From Caldithrix sp. (GTDB lineage: Bacteria > Calditrichota > Calditrichia > Calditrichales > Calditrichaceae): 38,373 bases of DNA. Positions within the stretch are counted from its first letter, which is position 1, and each line of letters starts with the position of its first letter. Below, piece by piece: positions 6,546 through 15,097 of the stretch. The notes beneath the pieces were generated by a model that worked only from the letters and a program-made list of their open reading frames with translations, had not been told where the DNA came from and searched no databases. A program made the position numbers and the translations under genes. Location of the stretch: assembly GCA_020720405.1 (NCBI GenBank), contig DYOS01000017.1, forward strand, positions 1 to 38,373, given 5' to 3'.

Positions 6546-7988
6546 CTAATCCGACTGTTTATGATTGCTGATCAGGGAATTTTCGAACCAGCGCGAAACG
6601 TGTGAACGGACCATCTGCACCAGGCAAATCTGGGCGATATAGGGTTCCGGGTTGCGCAGGGAGCTTTCATAAAGATTGATCAGAGCGTTACTGTATTTGT
6701 CGAGGTAAACGCTGTCGATTTGAGTCGGGTCACCAAGAACAATCAGTTTGGTGTCTTCGCCAAGCCTGGTACCGAGTGTCCGCATCTGGAACGGGTTAGC
6801 GTTCTGGGCTTCATCAAAAATAACAAACGAATTGGTCAGATCGGCACCGCGGATATCGGCCAGGTTGAGCATTTCGATTACACCCGAATCGAGTAGCTTG
6901 TTGTAGCCTTCTTCGTGGTGGTCGCCGCTGCCGCTATTGGTAAAAAGGCGCAGTTTATCCATAAAGGGACGCATTTTCGGAATCAGCTTTCGTTTGACCG
7001 AGCCGGGCAGAAAACCAATATCTTCTCCCAGGCGGCTTTTGGTAATAACTGGTTTAATCAGCTTGATGGAGTCGTATTTTCTTTCTTTAAATACTTTTTC
7101 TAAAGCTGCCGCCATGGCAATATGGGTTTTTCCGGTTCCAGCCCGGCCAATAATGATCTGCACTTTGATACTGTCGTCAAGTGCCTGCTGCATACAGACG
7201 GCTTGCTCATAATTATACTCATAGCGGGTGTGGTCGAGCACTTTGGGTGCGGTGTCCAGAACCTTGGTGGCAAAATAATCAAAGTATTTGATGCGGTCCG
7301 TTTTGCGCAAACCCATGCCGAAAAAATGCCCGTTGGGGTCAATCAGAGCAACGCCCTCATTCTCGCGCAGTTTCCAGCGTTTACGGTAGGGTACTTCCCA
7401 TTCGCCGGCCTGGCGTTTGGAAAAAATCTGGTTGATCTCTTCCTCATCAAGCTGAATGGATTTGACGTCTTCAAAAAAGCTGGCCAGGTATTCATCAGAA
7501 ATCTTGTCGTGGCGGTAATCTTCCGTGCGAATGCCCAGAGCATTGCTTTTGATGCGCAGGTTACGGTCTTTGGTAACCAGGATAAACTGACGGTGTGGAA
7601 AATTTTCTTTAAGACCCAGAACCTGGGCCAGAATGGTGTTGTCTTTGTAATTCAGATCCAATTCAGGCGGGAAAGAAGAAGAGACATAGCCCTGCAGAAA
7701 AAGAAGCAGACCGTTCTTACCGTTTGGAATGGAGATGCCGTCTTCGATATTGGCATCCTTGCTGATCAGTTGTTCCAGTTTCTGGCTGATTTCCCGGGAA
7801 TTCGCCCCGATCATGTAATCTTTTTTCTTGTTGTCAATTTCATCAAGTACTGAAATGGCGATGATAACAATATGTTCTTCGAAACGGAAAATAGCGGAGG
7901 GATCATGCAGCAGGACGTTGGTATCGAGGATATAAACCCGGCGGTTGTCTTTTTCTTCCAGCGCTGGAAGATTATTTTTTTGAGTCAC
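6546..7988 (-). CDS. PIN domain plus PhoH-type ATPase (PhoH2-like)
   Basis: The 480-residue protein joins an N-terminal PIN nuclease domain to a C-terminal PhoH ATPase/helicase. PIN acidic residues are visible at Asp22 (YILDTNVLLHD), Glu50 (VLDEID), Asp117 (YKDNT) and Asp141 (TKDRN). The ATPase has Walker A GRAGTGKT (281-288) and Walker B VIFDEAQN (389-396). Related PhoH2 proteins unwind and cleave RNA; the same is inferred here. The start is GTG at 7988, with AGGAAAGGAAAA upstream. mutY follows without a gap. Confidence 0.93.
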   Translation of the reverse strand: MTQKNNLPALEEKDNRRVYILDTNVLLHDPSAIFRFEEHIVIIAISVLDEIDNKKKDYMIGANSREISQKLEQLISKDANIEDGISIPNGKNGLLLFLQGYVSSSFPPELDLNYKDNTILAQVLGLKENFPHRQFILVTKDRNLRIKSNALGIRTEDYRHDKISDEYLASFFEDVKSIQLDEEEINQIFSKRQAGEWEVPYRKRWKLRENEGVALIDPNGHFFGMGLRKTDRIKYFDYFATKVLDTAPKVLDHTRYEYNYEQAVCMQQALDDSIKVQIIIGRAGTGKTHIAMAAALEKVFKERKYDSIKLIKPVITKSRLGEDIGFLPGSVKRKLIPKMRPFMDKLRLFTNSGSGDHHEEGYNKLLDSGVIEMLNLADIRGADLTNSFVIFDEAQNANPFQMRTLGTRLGEDTKLIVLGDPTQIDSVYLDKYSNALINLYESSLRNPEPYIAQICLVQMVRSHVSRWFENSLISNHKQSD

Positions 7989-8170
7989 AATTTTCCTTTC
8001 CTGAAAATGTCGGGAACAAGATAATAAAATATTACCGGACAGTTGGGGGTTTTCGGTATGATTAACCAGAATTTAACATGGCCGTTCTGAATTCAGTGGG
8101 TTAATAAAAAAGCACAATGCCGGATAATTGTTTGAAGAATCCGGGCCGGATGACGATATCTGTGATTTTT

Positions 8171-8437
8171 TCAGTTTAGCCGTTCCGGTTTGAAATCGAG
8201 CTTGTCGATAAAAATATGTTTGCGGTTGGGATTTCCAAGTTCAGCCACGTTCTTTAATCCGGCCTCATCCTGCAGTACATCATCGGTTTTTGTCGAACAG
8301 GAAGCACAGGAATCGACGCCGTCAATTTTTGAACCGGCGCTGCAGGTACTTTCGATCTGTTTATGGCCCAGCAGACGGCCCAGGCTTAATAAAAGCAGGG
8401 CAGCGCCAAATATGACAGGAACAAGTAATAATTCCAT
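8171..8437 (-). CDS. Small membrane protein, NqrM-like
   Basis: The product has 88 residues from the ATG at 8437; an in-frame TTG at 8449 would add four residues. It has one N-terminal membrane helix (VPVIFGAALLLLSLGRLLG), then a Cys-containing segment (STCSAG, later DSCASCS) and a polar tail. Helix, 'GRLLGHKQIESTC' and a following Cys cluster resemble NqrM (DUF539), a maturation factor for Na+-NQR flavoprotein complexes. The family is usually beside nqr genes or apbE, and none is present here. The tail beyond the Cys cluster (about 45 residues) is unlike typical NqrM. The gap 7989-8170 upstream of phoH shows nothing else. Confidence 0.5.
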   Translation of the reverse strand: MELLLVPVIFGAALLLLSLGRLLGHKQIESTCSAGSKIDGVDSCASCSTKTDDVLQDEAGLKNVAELGNPNRKHIFIDKLDFKPERLN

Positions 8438-8449
8438 AGTTTTTTCCAA

Positions 8450-8846
8450 TCATTTATCTATTGATTTTTATCCACGAAATCATCCTTATTGTGTAACAAC
8501 AAGGGTTTATGAGATTGCAGAACGACAAATAGAGAGCTTTAATTGCAGACATTTTACAAATCTTTTTATTTTAATTGTGCTCATGGTTTTCCCACACTTT
8601 AATCTTTTTTTTGAAACCGCCATGTTTGTATCCCCCGCAGGCTGGTGCAACAAAGCTGTTTTTATAAGACTTATAGATTTCTCTCCCCGCTAAATCGGGA
8701 ATCGAAAACCTGTCCCGTGCAGACGGGATGACCGTTTTAAGGGATTTTGTAACAGCCTGAGCAGCGGGATGACATCGGATCGTGTTTCCTTGCTCCGGGG
8801 CGCAATGCTCTTCAATTCCAAATTCCTGCCCGAAATCGTCATTAGG
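8450..8846. repeat. Gene-free gap with dispersed hairpin repeat, copy C
   Basis: No credible gene is seen in this stretch of about 400 nt. Its right part carries 'tagatttctctcccc', a hairpin TCCCGT-GCAG-ACGGGA (8713-8728) followed by TGACC, another 'GCGGGATGACATCGG' unit (8763-8777) and the exact 18-mer TCTTCAATTCCAAATTCC (8809-8826) shared with 5456-5473. 'AAATCGTCATT' near 8832 repeats the start of copy A. The left part (8450-8670) is AT-rich and unremarkable. Confidence 0.55.
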
Positions 8847-10058
8847 TTAATGAATTTTTTTATAATTCTGTTCCTTCCTAATAAGATTGTGGACAATAAA
8901 AAATCCGATCCAGACCAATCCGCCCAGAACCAGGGCGATGTACCAGAGAACATTTCCGCCCCAATGTTCATAAATCCAGGTACCGGCCGCCGGCCCGAAA
9001 ATAAAAGCTGATGAAAAAGATAAAGTGTAAAGCCCCATATATTTGCCGCGGTGTTCTTCGCTGGCCCGGTTACCGATAAATCCGGCGACCAGCGGAAAAA
9101 CCAGCATTTCGCCAAAAGACCAGACAACCACGGTAAAAATGATATACCAGGGTTGAGCGCTAAAGGGCAGCAAACCAAAGCCCCAGAATAGTAACACCGC
9201 ACCCAGCGCCATCACCTTGAGGTGGTTTAGTTTTTCCAGACGGTGAATGAGCGGCATTTCCAGGAGGACAATTAAAAATGCATTAAAACCGAGCAGCATC
9301 CCGATCCGGTCTTCACTATAACTTAAAACGGATCTCAGGTAGAGCGGCCAGGTATTGAATAATTGGGTAAACATCAAAGCCAGGGTAAACATCAGGAACA
9401 GCACGGCAATAAAAATATGATCCTGCCACGGGCTTCGGGAAAGGACCGGCACTGTTGTGGCAGGACCTGCCGGGTAGCGGAAATCACGGTTCCGGAAGAA
9501 AAAATAAAGCATGATAGCAGCGCCGAAACAGGTCAAGCCGTCCAACCAGAAAATCCATTTGTAACTATACAAAGCCAGAAATCCGCCCAGAGCCGGCCCG
9601 ATAGTGAAGCCCAGATTAATGGCCAGCCGGTTCAGGGCAAAAGCCCGGGGCCGCAGTTCGGGCGGGGCGGTGGCAATCAATAATGACATATTTGCCGGGC
9701 GGAAGGCTTCTGTAACCAGAGCCAGGAAAAAAAGCATGGTTCCGATCTGGTAGGGATGAAACAGGTAGCCGAGACCGATATATCCGATGGTCGAAAGCAG
9801 CAGGCTGTATATCTGCACCCGCAGCGGGCCTATTTTATCGGTCAGCAGACCGCCGAAGTAGGCGCCGAAGACTGCCCCAAGTCCATAAATGCTTATGGTT
9901 CGGCCAGCTTCGCTGATGGTGAAACCGCGCTGCGTGGTCAGATACAGCGTCATAAAAAAGAGAACAACCGAGCCGCTGCGGTTGATCAGCACGGTAACGG
10001 CCAGCATCCAGGTGTTTTTATTCAGCCCGGCAAAGGAGCGGCGGTAAAGATTTATCAC
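8847..10058 (-). CDS. MFS transporter
   Basis: This 403-residue integral membrane protein has about 12 predicted helices in two halves. The loop between helices 2 and 3 carries the major-facilitator signature GAYFGGLLTDKIGPLR (about residues 64-79), and 'NLGFTIGPALGGFLALYSYKWIF' type residues follow in helix 5. Substrate cannot be read from the sequence. The start is GTG at 10058, overlapping the TGA of the LD-carboxypeptidase gene (GTGA). This coupling suggests transport of a peptidoglycan fragment, sugar or peptide, which is inference only. Confidence 0.88.
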   Translation of the reverse strand: MINLYRRSFAGLNKNTWMLAVTVLINRSGSVVLFFMTLYLTTQRGFTISEAGRTISIYGLGAVFGAYFGGLLTDKIGPLRVQIYSLLLSTIGYIGLGYLFHPYQIGTMLFFLALVTEAFRPANMSLLIATAPPELRPRAFALNRLAINLGFTIGPALGGFLALYSYKWIFWLDGLTCFGAAIMLYFFFRNRDFRYPAGPATTVPVLSRSPWQDHIFIAVLFLMFTLALMFTQLFNTWPLYLRSVLSYSEDRIGMLLGFNAFLIVLLEMPLIHRLEKLNHLKVMALGAVLLFWGFGLLPFSAQPWYIIFTVVVWSFGEMLVFPLVAGFIGNRASEEHRGKYMGLYTLSFSSAFIFGPAAGTWIYEHWGGNVLWYIALVLGGLVWIGFFIVHNLIRKEQNYKKIH

Positions 10059-11101
10059 AGAACAGCGGATTCCAGTAAAGTCAGTTGTCCGGCATCGGCG
10101 TTAAGACCGGCCATTATCCCCAGCGGCAGCACCGGCTTGTCGGCCACATGGCCGAAGGAAATACCCAGGCAAACCGGGAAATCAAAATCCTTAAATATTT
10201 CGCTGATTACTTCTTCCTTGCTTTGGGTATTGTTAAAGGCCGGTTTGTATTCGGCCGGTTGGACGGTTGGCATGCGGTCGAAAAATACCCCGCGGCATTT
10301 GTCGAATTTGCCGGCCTGTTTCAGGTGATTCAGCATCCGGTCCAGGTCATACGGCTCTTCGCCAACTTCTTCAATAAACAGGATAGCGTCGTCGGTATTC
10401 ACTTCCCAGGGTGTGCCAAGTGTAGCCTGAATCAAAGTCAGATTTCCACCGGTCAATCGGCCTTCGGCTTGCCCGGGACGAACCGTCCAAACCTGATTGG
10501 TGACCTGCAGGCTGCTTTCGAAAGGCGCATCATCAATCAATCCGGCCGGTTCCGCCGTCATCAGGGTGCGGGTAAAAAGCTTCCGGGTATAAGGTGTAAA
10601 GGACGATACGCCGACCGGGCCGTGAAAGGTAACCAATCCGCTGCGGGCACTGATGCCCAGCAAAAGAGAAGTGATGTCGCTATAGCCGATCAGAATTTTC
10701 GGATTGGCGGCGATCAGATTGTAGTCGAGATGCGGTAAAAGCTGAATACTGCTATAACCGCCGCGGATGGCCATAATGGCTTTAACCTGAGGATCGGCAA
10801 ACATGCTGTGCAAATCTTCCACCCGTTCGGCAATCGTTCCGGCGCTAAAACCGTTCTTTTTAAAAATATGCCGTCCCGGTTTGGGCACGAAACCAAGCTG
10901 TTCAATCTTTTCCCGAACGGAAATCATGGTCTCATTGGCTTCAAATAGCGGGGAGGCCGGGGTGATCAGACCGATAGTGTCTCCAAAATTTAATTTTAGC
11001 GGTTTAATTAAGCGCTTTGCATTTCCGGCCCGAACCTTTAAGGGATTTAGAAGAAAAAGTCCGGATGCAGTAGCCAGTTCAATAAAATTTCGACGGTTCA
11101 T
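10055..11101 (-). CDS. LD-carboxypeptidase (peptidase family S66) with Tat-like signal
   Basis: The enzyme family cleaves the L,D bond in murein tetrapeptides. With the ATG at 11101 (Shine-Dalgarno GGAGAA) the product has 348 residues. A TTG at 11146, overlapping the previous stop, would add 15 residues but is less likely. Catalytic-triad candidates are Ser141 in GYSDIT, Glu244/245 in LFIEEVGEEPYDLDR and His318 in GISFGHVADKP. The N-terminus MNRRNFIELATASGLFLL looks like a twin-arginine export signal. The classical LdcA is cytoplasmic, so this copy may act in the periplasm. It is coupled to the MFS gene downstream. Confidence 0.88.
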   Translation of the reverse strand: MNRRNFIELATASGLFLLNPLKVRAGNAKRLIKPLKLNFGDTIGLITPASPLFEANETMISVREKIEQLGFVPKPGRHIFKKNGFSAGTIAERVEDLHSMFADPQVKAIMAIRGGYSSIQLLPHLDYNLIAANPKILIGYSDITSLLLGISARSGLVTFHGPVGVSSFTPYTRKLFTRTLMTAEPAGLIDDAPFESSLQVTNQVWTVRPGQAEGRLTGGNLTLIQATLGTPWEVNTDDAILFIEEVGEEPYDLDRMLNHLKQAGKFDKCRGVFFDRMPTVQPAEYKPAFNNTQSKEEVISEIFKDFDFPVCLGISFGHVADKPVLPLGIMAGLNADAGQLTLLESAVL

Positions 11102-11142
11102 AGATTCTCCATAAGAACAGATTAGGTCTGATAGACCTGAGT

Positions 11143-12273
11143 TCAAATTTTTATAAAAATCTTCTTTTTGTACAAAAGGTAATTGAACAGATACAATACC
11201 AATATAAAACTTAGAGCGAAAGCCAGCGAGGCATTGACCGGACTAAGCCACCAGGTGAAAAGTCCGTCATACCAGATAGATTTGAGCGTTAACGATTCAC
11301 CATTTTCCCCGCTGAAGCGGATCAGAGACAGGCTTCTGGCCAGCACGCCGGCCAGAACATAAACAGCGATAGCATTGGCCCCGAAAACAATAAACGGTTT
11401 TGTCCATCGTTTGTAACCCAGCACATCGATAAAGAAATAACAAAAACCTAAAATGATCAGGGCTAATCCGGCCATGGTTACGGAATAGGAACTGGTCCAG
11501 ATATTTTTATTAATCGGCAGCCAGTAATTCCAGAAGGTGCCAAGCCACAGTGCGAAATTTCCGCTGATCAGCAGCCAGGTGGTTTTTTCCAGCGCTGATT
11601 TCTCACTGCGCAGCCAGTGCCCGGTCAGTACACCGAAAAGGGTGGTTGAGATCGCCGGCAGAGTGCTGAGAAATCCTTCCGGGTCCCACGGATTACTGTA
11701 TTGCCAGACGTGGTTGCCAAAAATAAGTCCATCCAGGTAATTGGACAGGTTGGCACCTTTGTCATAAAACCCGGCCCCCAATCCGGGAACCGGCAGCCAT
11801 TCCATCAATCCCCAGTAAATAAGCAGGAAGGCGACCGACCACCCGGCCTGACCGCGCACTCCGGTATTCAGCACGATAAAAGAAGTGATCATGTAGCAGA
11901 CGGCGATGCGTTGCAGGACTCCGGGGATGCGCAGGGTGCTCAGTTCAAAGAACGGAAATCCGCTCAGGAACAAACCCAGTCCGAACAATATCAGGGTTCG
12001 GCGGAGTATTTTTAAGTAAAGTTTGGGCCGGGGCAGAGCGCTTTTTTCCTGCTGCGAGAAGGCATAGACAATGGCCACCCCGACAATAAAAAGGAAAAAC
12101 GGGAAAATCAGATCGGTAAAGGTCCAGCCATGCCATTCGGCATGACGCAGTGGTGAATAGATATTTTCCCAGTCACCGGGATTATTTACCATAATCATGG
12201 CTGCGATGGTTGCGCCGCGGAATACATCAAGCGAAAGCAGGCGTCCGCTTAATTTGTCAGTTTGTTGAGTCAT
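11143..12273 (-). CDS. DUF5009 / heparan-alpha-glucosaminide N-acetyltransferase-like membrane protein
   Basis: The 376-residue protein has about ten membrane helices and the diagnostic N-terminus LDVFRGATIAAMIMVNNPG, followed by HAEWHGWTFTDLIFPFFLF with the conserved His and Asp. These are hallmarks of the HGSNAT/NagX (DUF5009) family, thought to acetylate amino sugars across the membrane. Its neighbours are an LD-carboxypeptidase and a transporter in the same orientation, which fits a role in murein or amino-sugar turnover. The start at 12273 is an ATG. Biochemical function is inferred from the family. Confidence 0.85.
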   Translation of the reverse strand: MTQQTDKLSGRLLSLDVFRGATIAAMIMVNNPGDWENIYSPLRHAEWHGWTFTDLIFPFFLFIVGVAIVYAFSQQEKSALPRPKLYLKILRRTLILFGLGLFLSGFPFFELSTLRIPGVLQRIAVCYMITSFIVLNTGVRGQAGWSVAFLLIYWGLMEWLPVPGLGAGFYDKGANLSNYLDGLIFGNHVWQYSNPWDPEGFLSTLPAISTTLFGVLTGHWLRSEKSALEKTTWLLISGNFALWLGTFWNYWLPINKNIWTSSYSVTMAGLALIILGFCYFFIDVLGYKRWTKPFIVFGANAIAVYVLAGVLARSLSLIRFSGENGESLTLKSIWYDGLFTWWLSPVNASLAFALSFILVLYLFNYLLYKKKIFIKI

Positions 12274-12514
12274 AGGTTATCCGAAAATTAGTGATAATAG
12301 TGAAATTACAACGAATTTGCGGTGGCTGCCGGGAAATAACAGATAAAAATGAAATCAGCGGAGGAAAATTTTCCCTGGGCGTTTATTCCGGCCTGGCGGG
12401 AGAAAAATTTTCACACTCAGCCACAAAGGCAGCGGATAATTCAAAAAGCCTTTCTTCGTAGTCTTCGCGGCTTGGTGTGAATAAAAAAACTGATCTAAAG
12501 ATTCTGACTTAAAG
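12274..12514. other. Intergenic gap with a 'ccacaaaggc..cttcgtagtcttcgcggcttggtgtg' fragment
   Basis: No gene is seen. Positions about 12420-12480 resemble the widespread 'cacaaaggcac / cttcgtgtcttcgtggtttggtgtg' intergenic sequence, the same kind of module seen in degraded form near 5277 and 5484. 'GGAAAATTTTCC' at 12362-12373 is a perfect 12-nt palindrome and is followed by a related 'GAAAAATTTTC' at 12402-12412. Confidence 0.4.
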
Positions 12515-12904
12515 CTAATCGTGGCTGCAGTCAGAGACAGTTTCCATTTCCAGTTGATTGCTCATGAACATGGCCACTGCCCGGCTGATTTCCTCTTCCC
12601 TGATCAGGTAGGCTTTGATTTTGTTTTGATCTAATTCGGAAATCAGATGCGGGCCGATATGTTTGCTGAATACGGCATCAACACCGCGCAAAGCATCAAT
12701 AATCGGGGCATGCGAATGATGATGTCCGTGATCATGGTTGTCGTGACCATGATGGTGATGATGTTCGCCATGATCCATTTTATTTTCGACAAAGGTCTGG
12801 CTGTCAATACCATTTTCATTGACATCAACAATGACAAAACCCTTGGCCCGGCCCATGTGGCCGCTTACGGTTGTACCGTTATTACTGCTGAATGCCAGCT
12901 TCAT
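12515..12904 (-). CDS. NifX/NifB-C-like (dinitrogenase cofactor biosynthesis domain) protein with His-rich insert
   Basis: This 129-residue protein begins MKLAFSSNNGTTVSGHMGRAKGFVIVDV, the usual opening of the Nitro_FeMo-Co domain, and continues ALRGVDAVFSKHIGPHLISEL. Such stand-alone domains bind metal clusters and are often unrelated to nitrogen fixation. Residues 46-67 are an insert made almost entirely of His, Gly and Asp, a probable metal-binding segment, and the C-terminus adds DCSHD. The start follows AGGAAC. No nif genes are nearby. Confidence 0.85.
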   Translation of the reverse strand: MKLAFSSNNGTTVSGHMGRAKGFVIVDVNENGIDSQTFVENKMDHGEHHHHHGHDNHDHGHHHSHAPIIDALRGVDAVFSKHIGPHLISELDQNKIKAYLIREEEISRAVAMFMSNQLEMETVSDCSHD

Positions 12905-13019
12905 ATAAGTTCCTTTCGAATAAAAATTAAAGATGTATGGAAAGTTTTGTTAGATTAAGTCATCGCTCAAATTGGTCAGTTATTATGAAATGCAACACTT
13001 AATCAGAGAGCTGAAATAT

Positions 13020-13274
13020 ATGTCAGAAATTGAGTTTACCCCTCAGGAAAAAGAAAGCATGGTCAAAAAATTGCGGCAATATCTGACCGAAAATCTTGAT
13101 CAGGAGATTTCCCGCTTCGATGCGGAATTTCTTCTCGATTTTATCAGCAAAGAAATTGGTGTCTACTTTTATAACCGCGGCCTGTTTGATGCTCAGGCCA
13201 TTTTAAAAAAACGGCTCGATGACCTGACCGAAGCAATTTACGAGCTGGAAAAACCGACCGGATCATCCCGATGA
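13020..13274 (+). CDS. DUF2164 family protein
   Basis: The product has 84 residues from the ATG at 13020, preceded by AGAGAG at a suitable distance. A TTG at 12972 or ATG at 12990 would extend it, but the extension is unlike the family. The sequence EFTPQEKESMVKKLRQYLTENLDQEI, then FLLDFISKEIGVYFYNRGL with the conserved YN, matches DUF2164. Function is unknown. Its stop overlaps the ATG of the permease gene (ATGA). Confidence 0.75.
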   Translation: MSEIEFTPQEKESMVKKLRQYLTENLDQEISRFDAEFLLDFISKEIGVYFYNRGLFDAQAILKKRLDDLTEAIYELEKPTGSSR

Positions 13275-14251
13275 GCAAGCGGACACTCTGGCTGACTTTA
13301 TTTCTTTTATCCGCAGGTGCAATTTTTCTCAGCCCGCTGATTGGTGAAAAAACACTGGCCCTGACTGAGATCTTCGGCGGGGAAGATGAAGCCATAATTA
13401 TACTTTATAATTTTCGTTTGCCGCGGATGGTTTTTGCCTTTCTGACCGGCGCCGGTCTGGCCATGATTGGTGCCGTTTTTCAGGGTATGCTCCGTAATGA
13501 TCTGGCCACGCCATACACCCTGGGCATTTCATCAGGCAGTGCCTTCGGTGCCGTAATTGCCATTAAACTCGGGCTGGATGCTTCTTTCCTTGGCTTTTCC
13601 ATGATTTCGGTCTTCGGCGTTGCGGCGGGTGCCATAACCATGTTTCTGATTGGCCGGATTGCTGCCACAAAATATGGTTTAGCCACCAGCAATTTGATTT
13701 TGGCCGGGGTGACTCTGAGCATCTTTTTCTCCGCCCTGACCCTGCTTATCCATTATCTGGCCGATTTTACCGAAACCTACCGCATGATCCGCTGGATGAT
13801 GGGCACACTGGAGACCGCCGGCTGGCGTTATCCGCTGGTTTTACTGCTGACCACGCTCCCGGTAGCCATATATCTGCTTCTGAATTACCAGTCTTTTAAT
13901 GTTTTGCTGACCGGGAAGGAAATGGCCCTGTCCAAAGGTGTCGATGTTTACAAGGTAGAAAGCATTACTTTTTATCTGACCTCGGTCCTGGTTGGGGTGA
14001 TTGTCTCCCTGGCCGGACCTATTGGTTTTGTCGGTTTGATTGTTCCGCATGTCCTGCGGCTGATGGGGGTAATGAATTACCGCGAATTACTGCCGGCTTC
14101 ATTTATTTCCGGCGGGGTGTTTTTAGTCTGGTGCGATACACTGGCCCGGGTGCTGATTGCCCCGGCCGAATTACCGGTCGGTATTATTACCGCACTGATC
14201 GGCGGGCCGTTTTTTATATTTTTACTGCTTCGTGGGCGAAAGGACTACTGA
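13271..14251 (+). CDS. FecCD/BtuC-type ABC transporter permease
   Basis: The 326-residue protein has about nine membrane helices. Family motifs are FRLPRMVFAFLTGAGLAMIG (near residue 40), GMLRNDLATPYTLGISSGSAFGA (about 75-97), SLAGPIGFVGLIVPHVLR (about 241-258, contacting the ATPase) and ELPVGIITALIGGPFFIFLL near the end. It would form the membrane channel for a siderophore, haem, cobalamin or metal chelate. No substrate-binding protein or ATPase is adjacent, so it is an orphan here. It is translationally coupled to DUF2164 and overlaps the convergent lipoprotein gene by 7 nt. Confidence 0.93.
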   Translation: MSKRTLWLTLFLLSAGAIFLSPLIGEKTLALTEIFGGEDEAIIILYNFRLPRMVFAFLTGAGLAMIGAVFQGMLRNDLATPYTLGISSGSAFGAVIAIKLGLDASFLGFSMISVFGVAAGAITMFLIGRIAATKYGLATSNLILAGVTLSIFFSALTLLIHYLADFTETYRMIRWMMGTLETAGWRYPLVLLLTTLPVAIYLLLNYQSFNVLLTGKEMALSKGVDVYKVESITFYLTSVLVGVIVSLAGPIGFVGLIVPHVLRLMGVMNYRELLPASFISGGVFLVWCDTLARVLIAPAELPVGIITALIGGPFFIFLLLRGRKDY

Positions 14252-15081
14252 CATTCTGCTTCCTGATAATCTGTTCCATTCTTATCTTCTTTGAAACAAA
14301 ACAGGCAAAGCCCTGATTCCTTGCCCCAAAGACGGATCTCTATAGCCTGAACCGGCAGCGGATAACCGGCGGCGCAGGTTTCGGCCACTTTTAGTTTTTC
14401 CTTCATAGATAGCGTTTCCGGAATAATAATCTCGACCCGGATCGAAAAATCCTTCTGCCATGAGACATCCTTCAAGCGGCCATTTGGTAGCAGGGGCGAT
14501 GGCATCACTGCCGGTCCGATAGCCGGGAAAATCTTCCGGTGAACCGGCTTTTCCTGCCCGTCCTGCATAAGGCGGATTTCAACTTCACCCGGATACACCC
14601 GCTCCTGGTAGGCCGTACCAATCCCGTTTACCATTTCTTTCATGGCTGGTGACTGATAGTTTTCCGGGTTGGTGAATTGCAGGTAGATAATGCGGTACAA
14701 TGCGGTTTTATCAAAAAAAAGATTAGCTCTGAAATTGGGCAGAACGCTGTCGGCGAAAATTTTTGCCGTCGCTGTCCGGCTCAGATTCCGCGGACCGGCC
14801 AAATCCATTCGCAGCCAGCCTGAAATTCCTTCCTCCGTTTGGATATTCAGCCATTGATTCTGCTGTCCGCTGACCCGGATAATTTCGCCATCTTTTAATT
14901 GAGCTAAGCTGGCCGATCCGGGATCAGGTTTACTGCGCAGATTGACGTTTTCTTTGATAATCCAGGCACTGTAACTGCCAGGTATTTCCCGGCTTTCCGG
15001 TACGGTTTCAACCACCTTCACAGCCGTGGGCTGGCAGGATAGTAGCAATCCTAAAATCAAAGCAGATAAATAGTATTTCAT
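14245..15081 (-). CDS. SH3-domain lipoprotein
   Basis: The protein has 278 residues with a lipoprotein signal (lipobox LLSC, Cys16). A bacterial SH3 domain follows at about residues 37-95 (NVNLRSKPDPGSASLAQLKDG ... WLNIQTEEGISGWLRMDL). The remaining 180 residues are mixed alpha/beta and not recognised. The C-terminus contains two Cys (LCLFC). SH3 domains of this type often bind cell-wall peptides. The gene is convergent with the permease gene and upstream of nothing obvious on its strand except intergenic sequence. Confidence 0.75.
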   Translation of the reverse strand: MKYYLSALILGLLLSCQPTAVKVVETVPESREIPGSYSAWIIKENVNLRSKPDPGSASLAQLKDGEIIRVSGQQNQWLNIQTEEGISGWLRMDLAGPRNLSRTATAKIFADSVLPNFRANLFFDKTALYRIIYLQFTNPENYQSPAMKEMVNGIGTAYQERVYPGEVEIRLMQDGQEKPVHRKIFPAIGPAVMPSPLLPNGRLKDVSWQKDFSIRVEIIIPETLSMKEKLKVAETCAAGYPLPVQAIEIRLWGKESGLCLFCFKEDKNGTDYQEAECQ

Positions 15082-15097
15082 AATTCTGGCAATTTTC

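Noticed and set aside
7122-7853. 243-codon plus-strand frame antisense to the PIN-PhoH gene
   Set aside because: Shadow of a well-supported conserved gene.
10085-10738. 217-codon plus-strand frame antisense to the LD-carboxypeptidase
   Set aside because: Shadow frame; the opposite strand shows clear family motifs.
11102-11146. TTG start of the LD-carboxypeptidase overlapping the previous stop
   Set aside because: The ATG at 11101 has a strong Shine-Dalgarno and begins a Tat-like signal; the 15 extra residues look non-coding.
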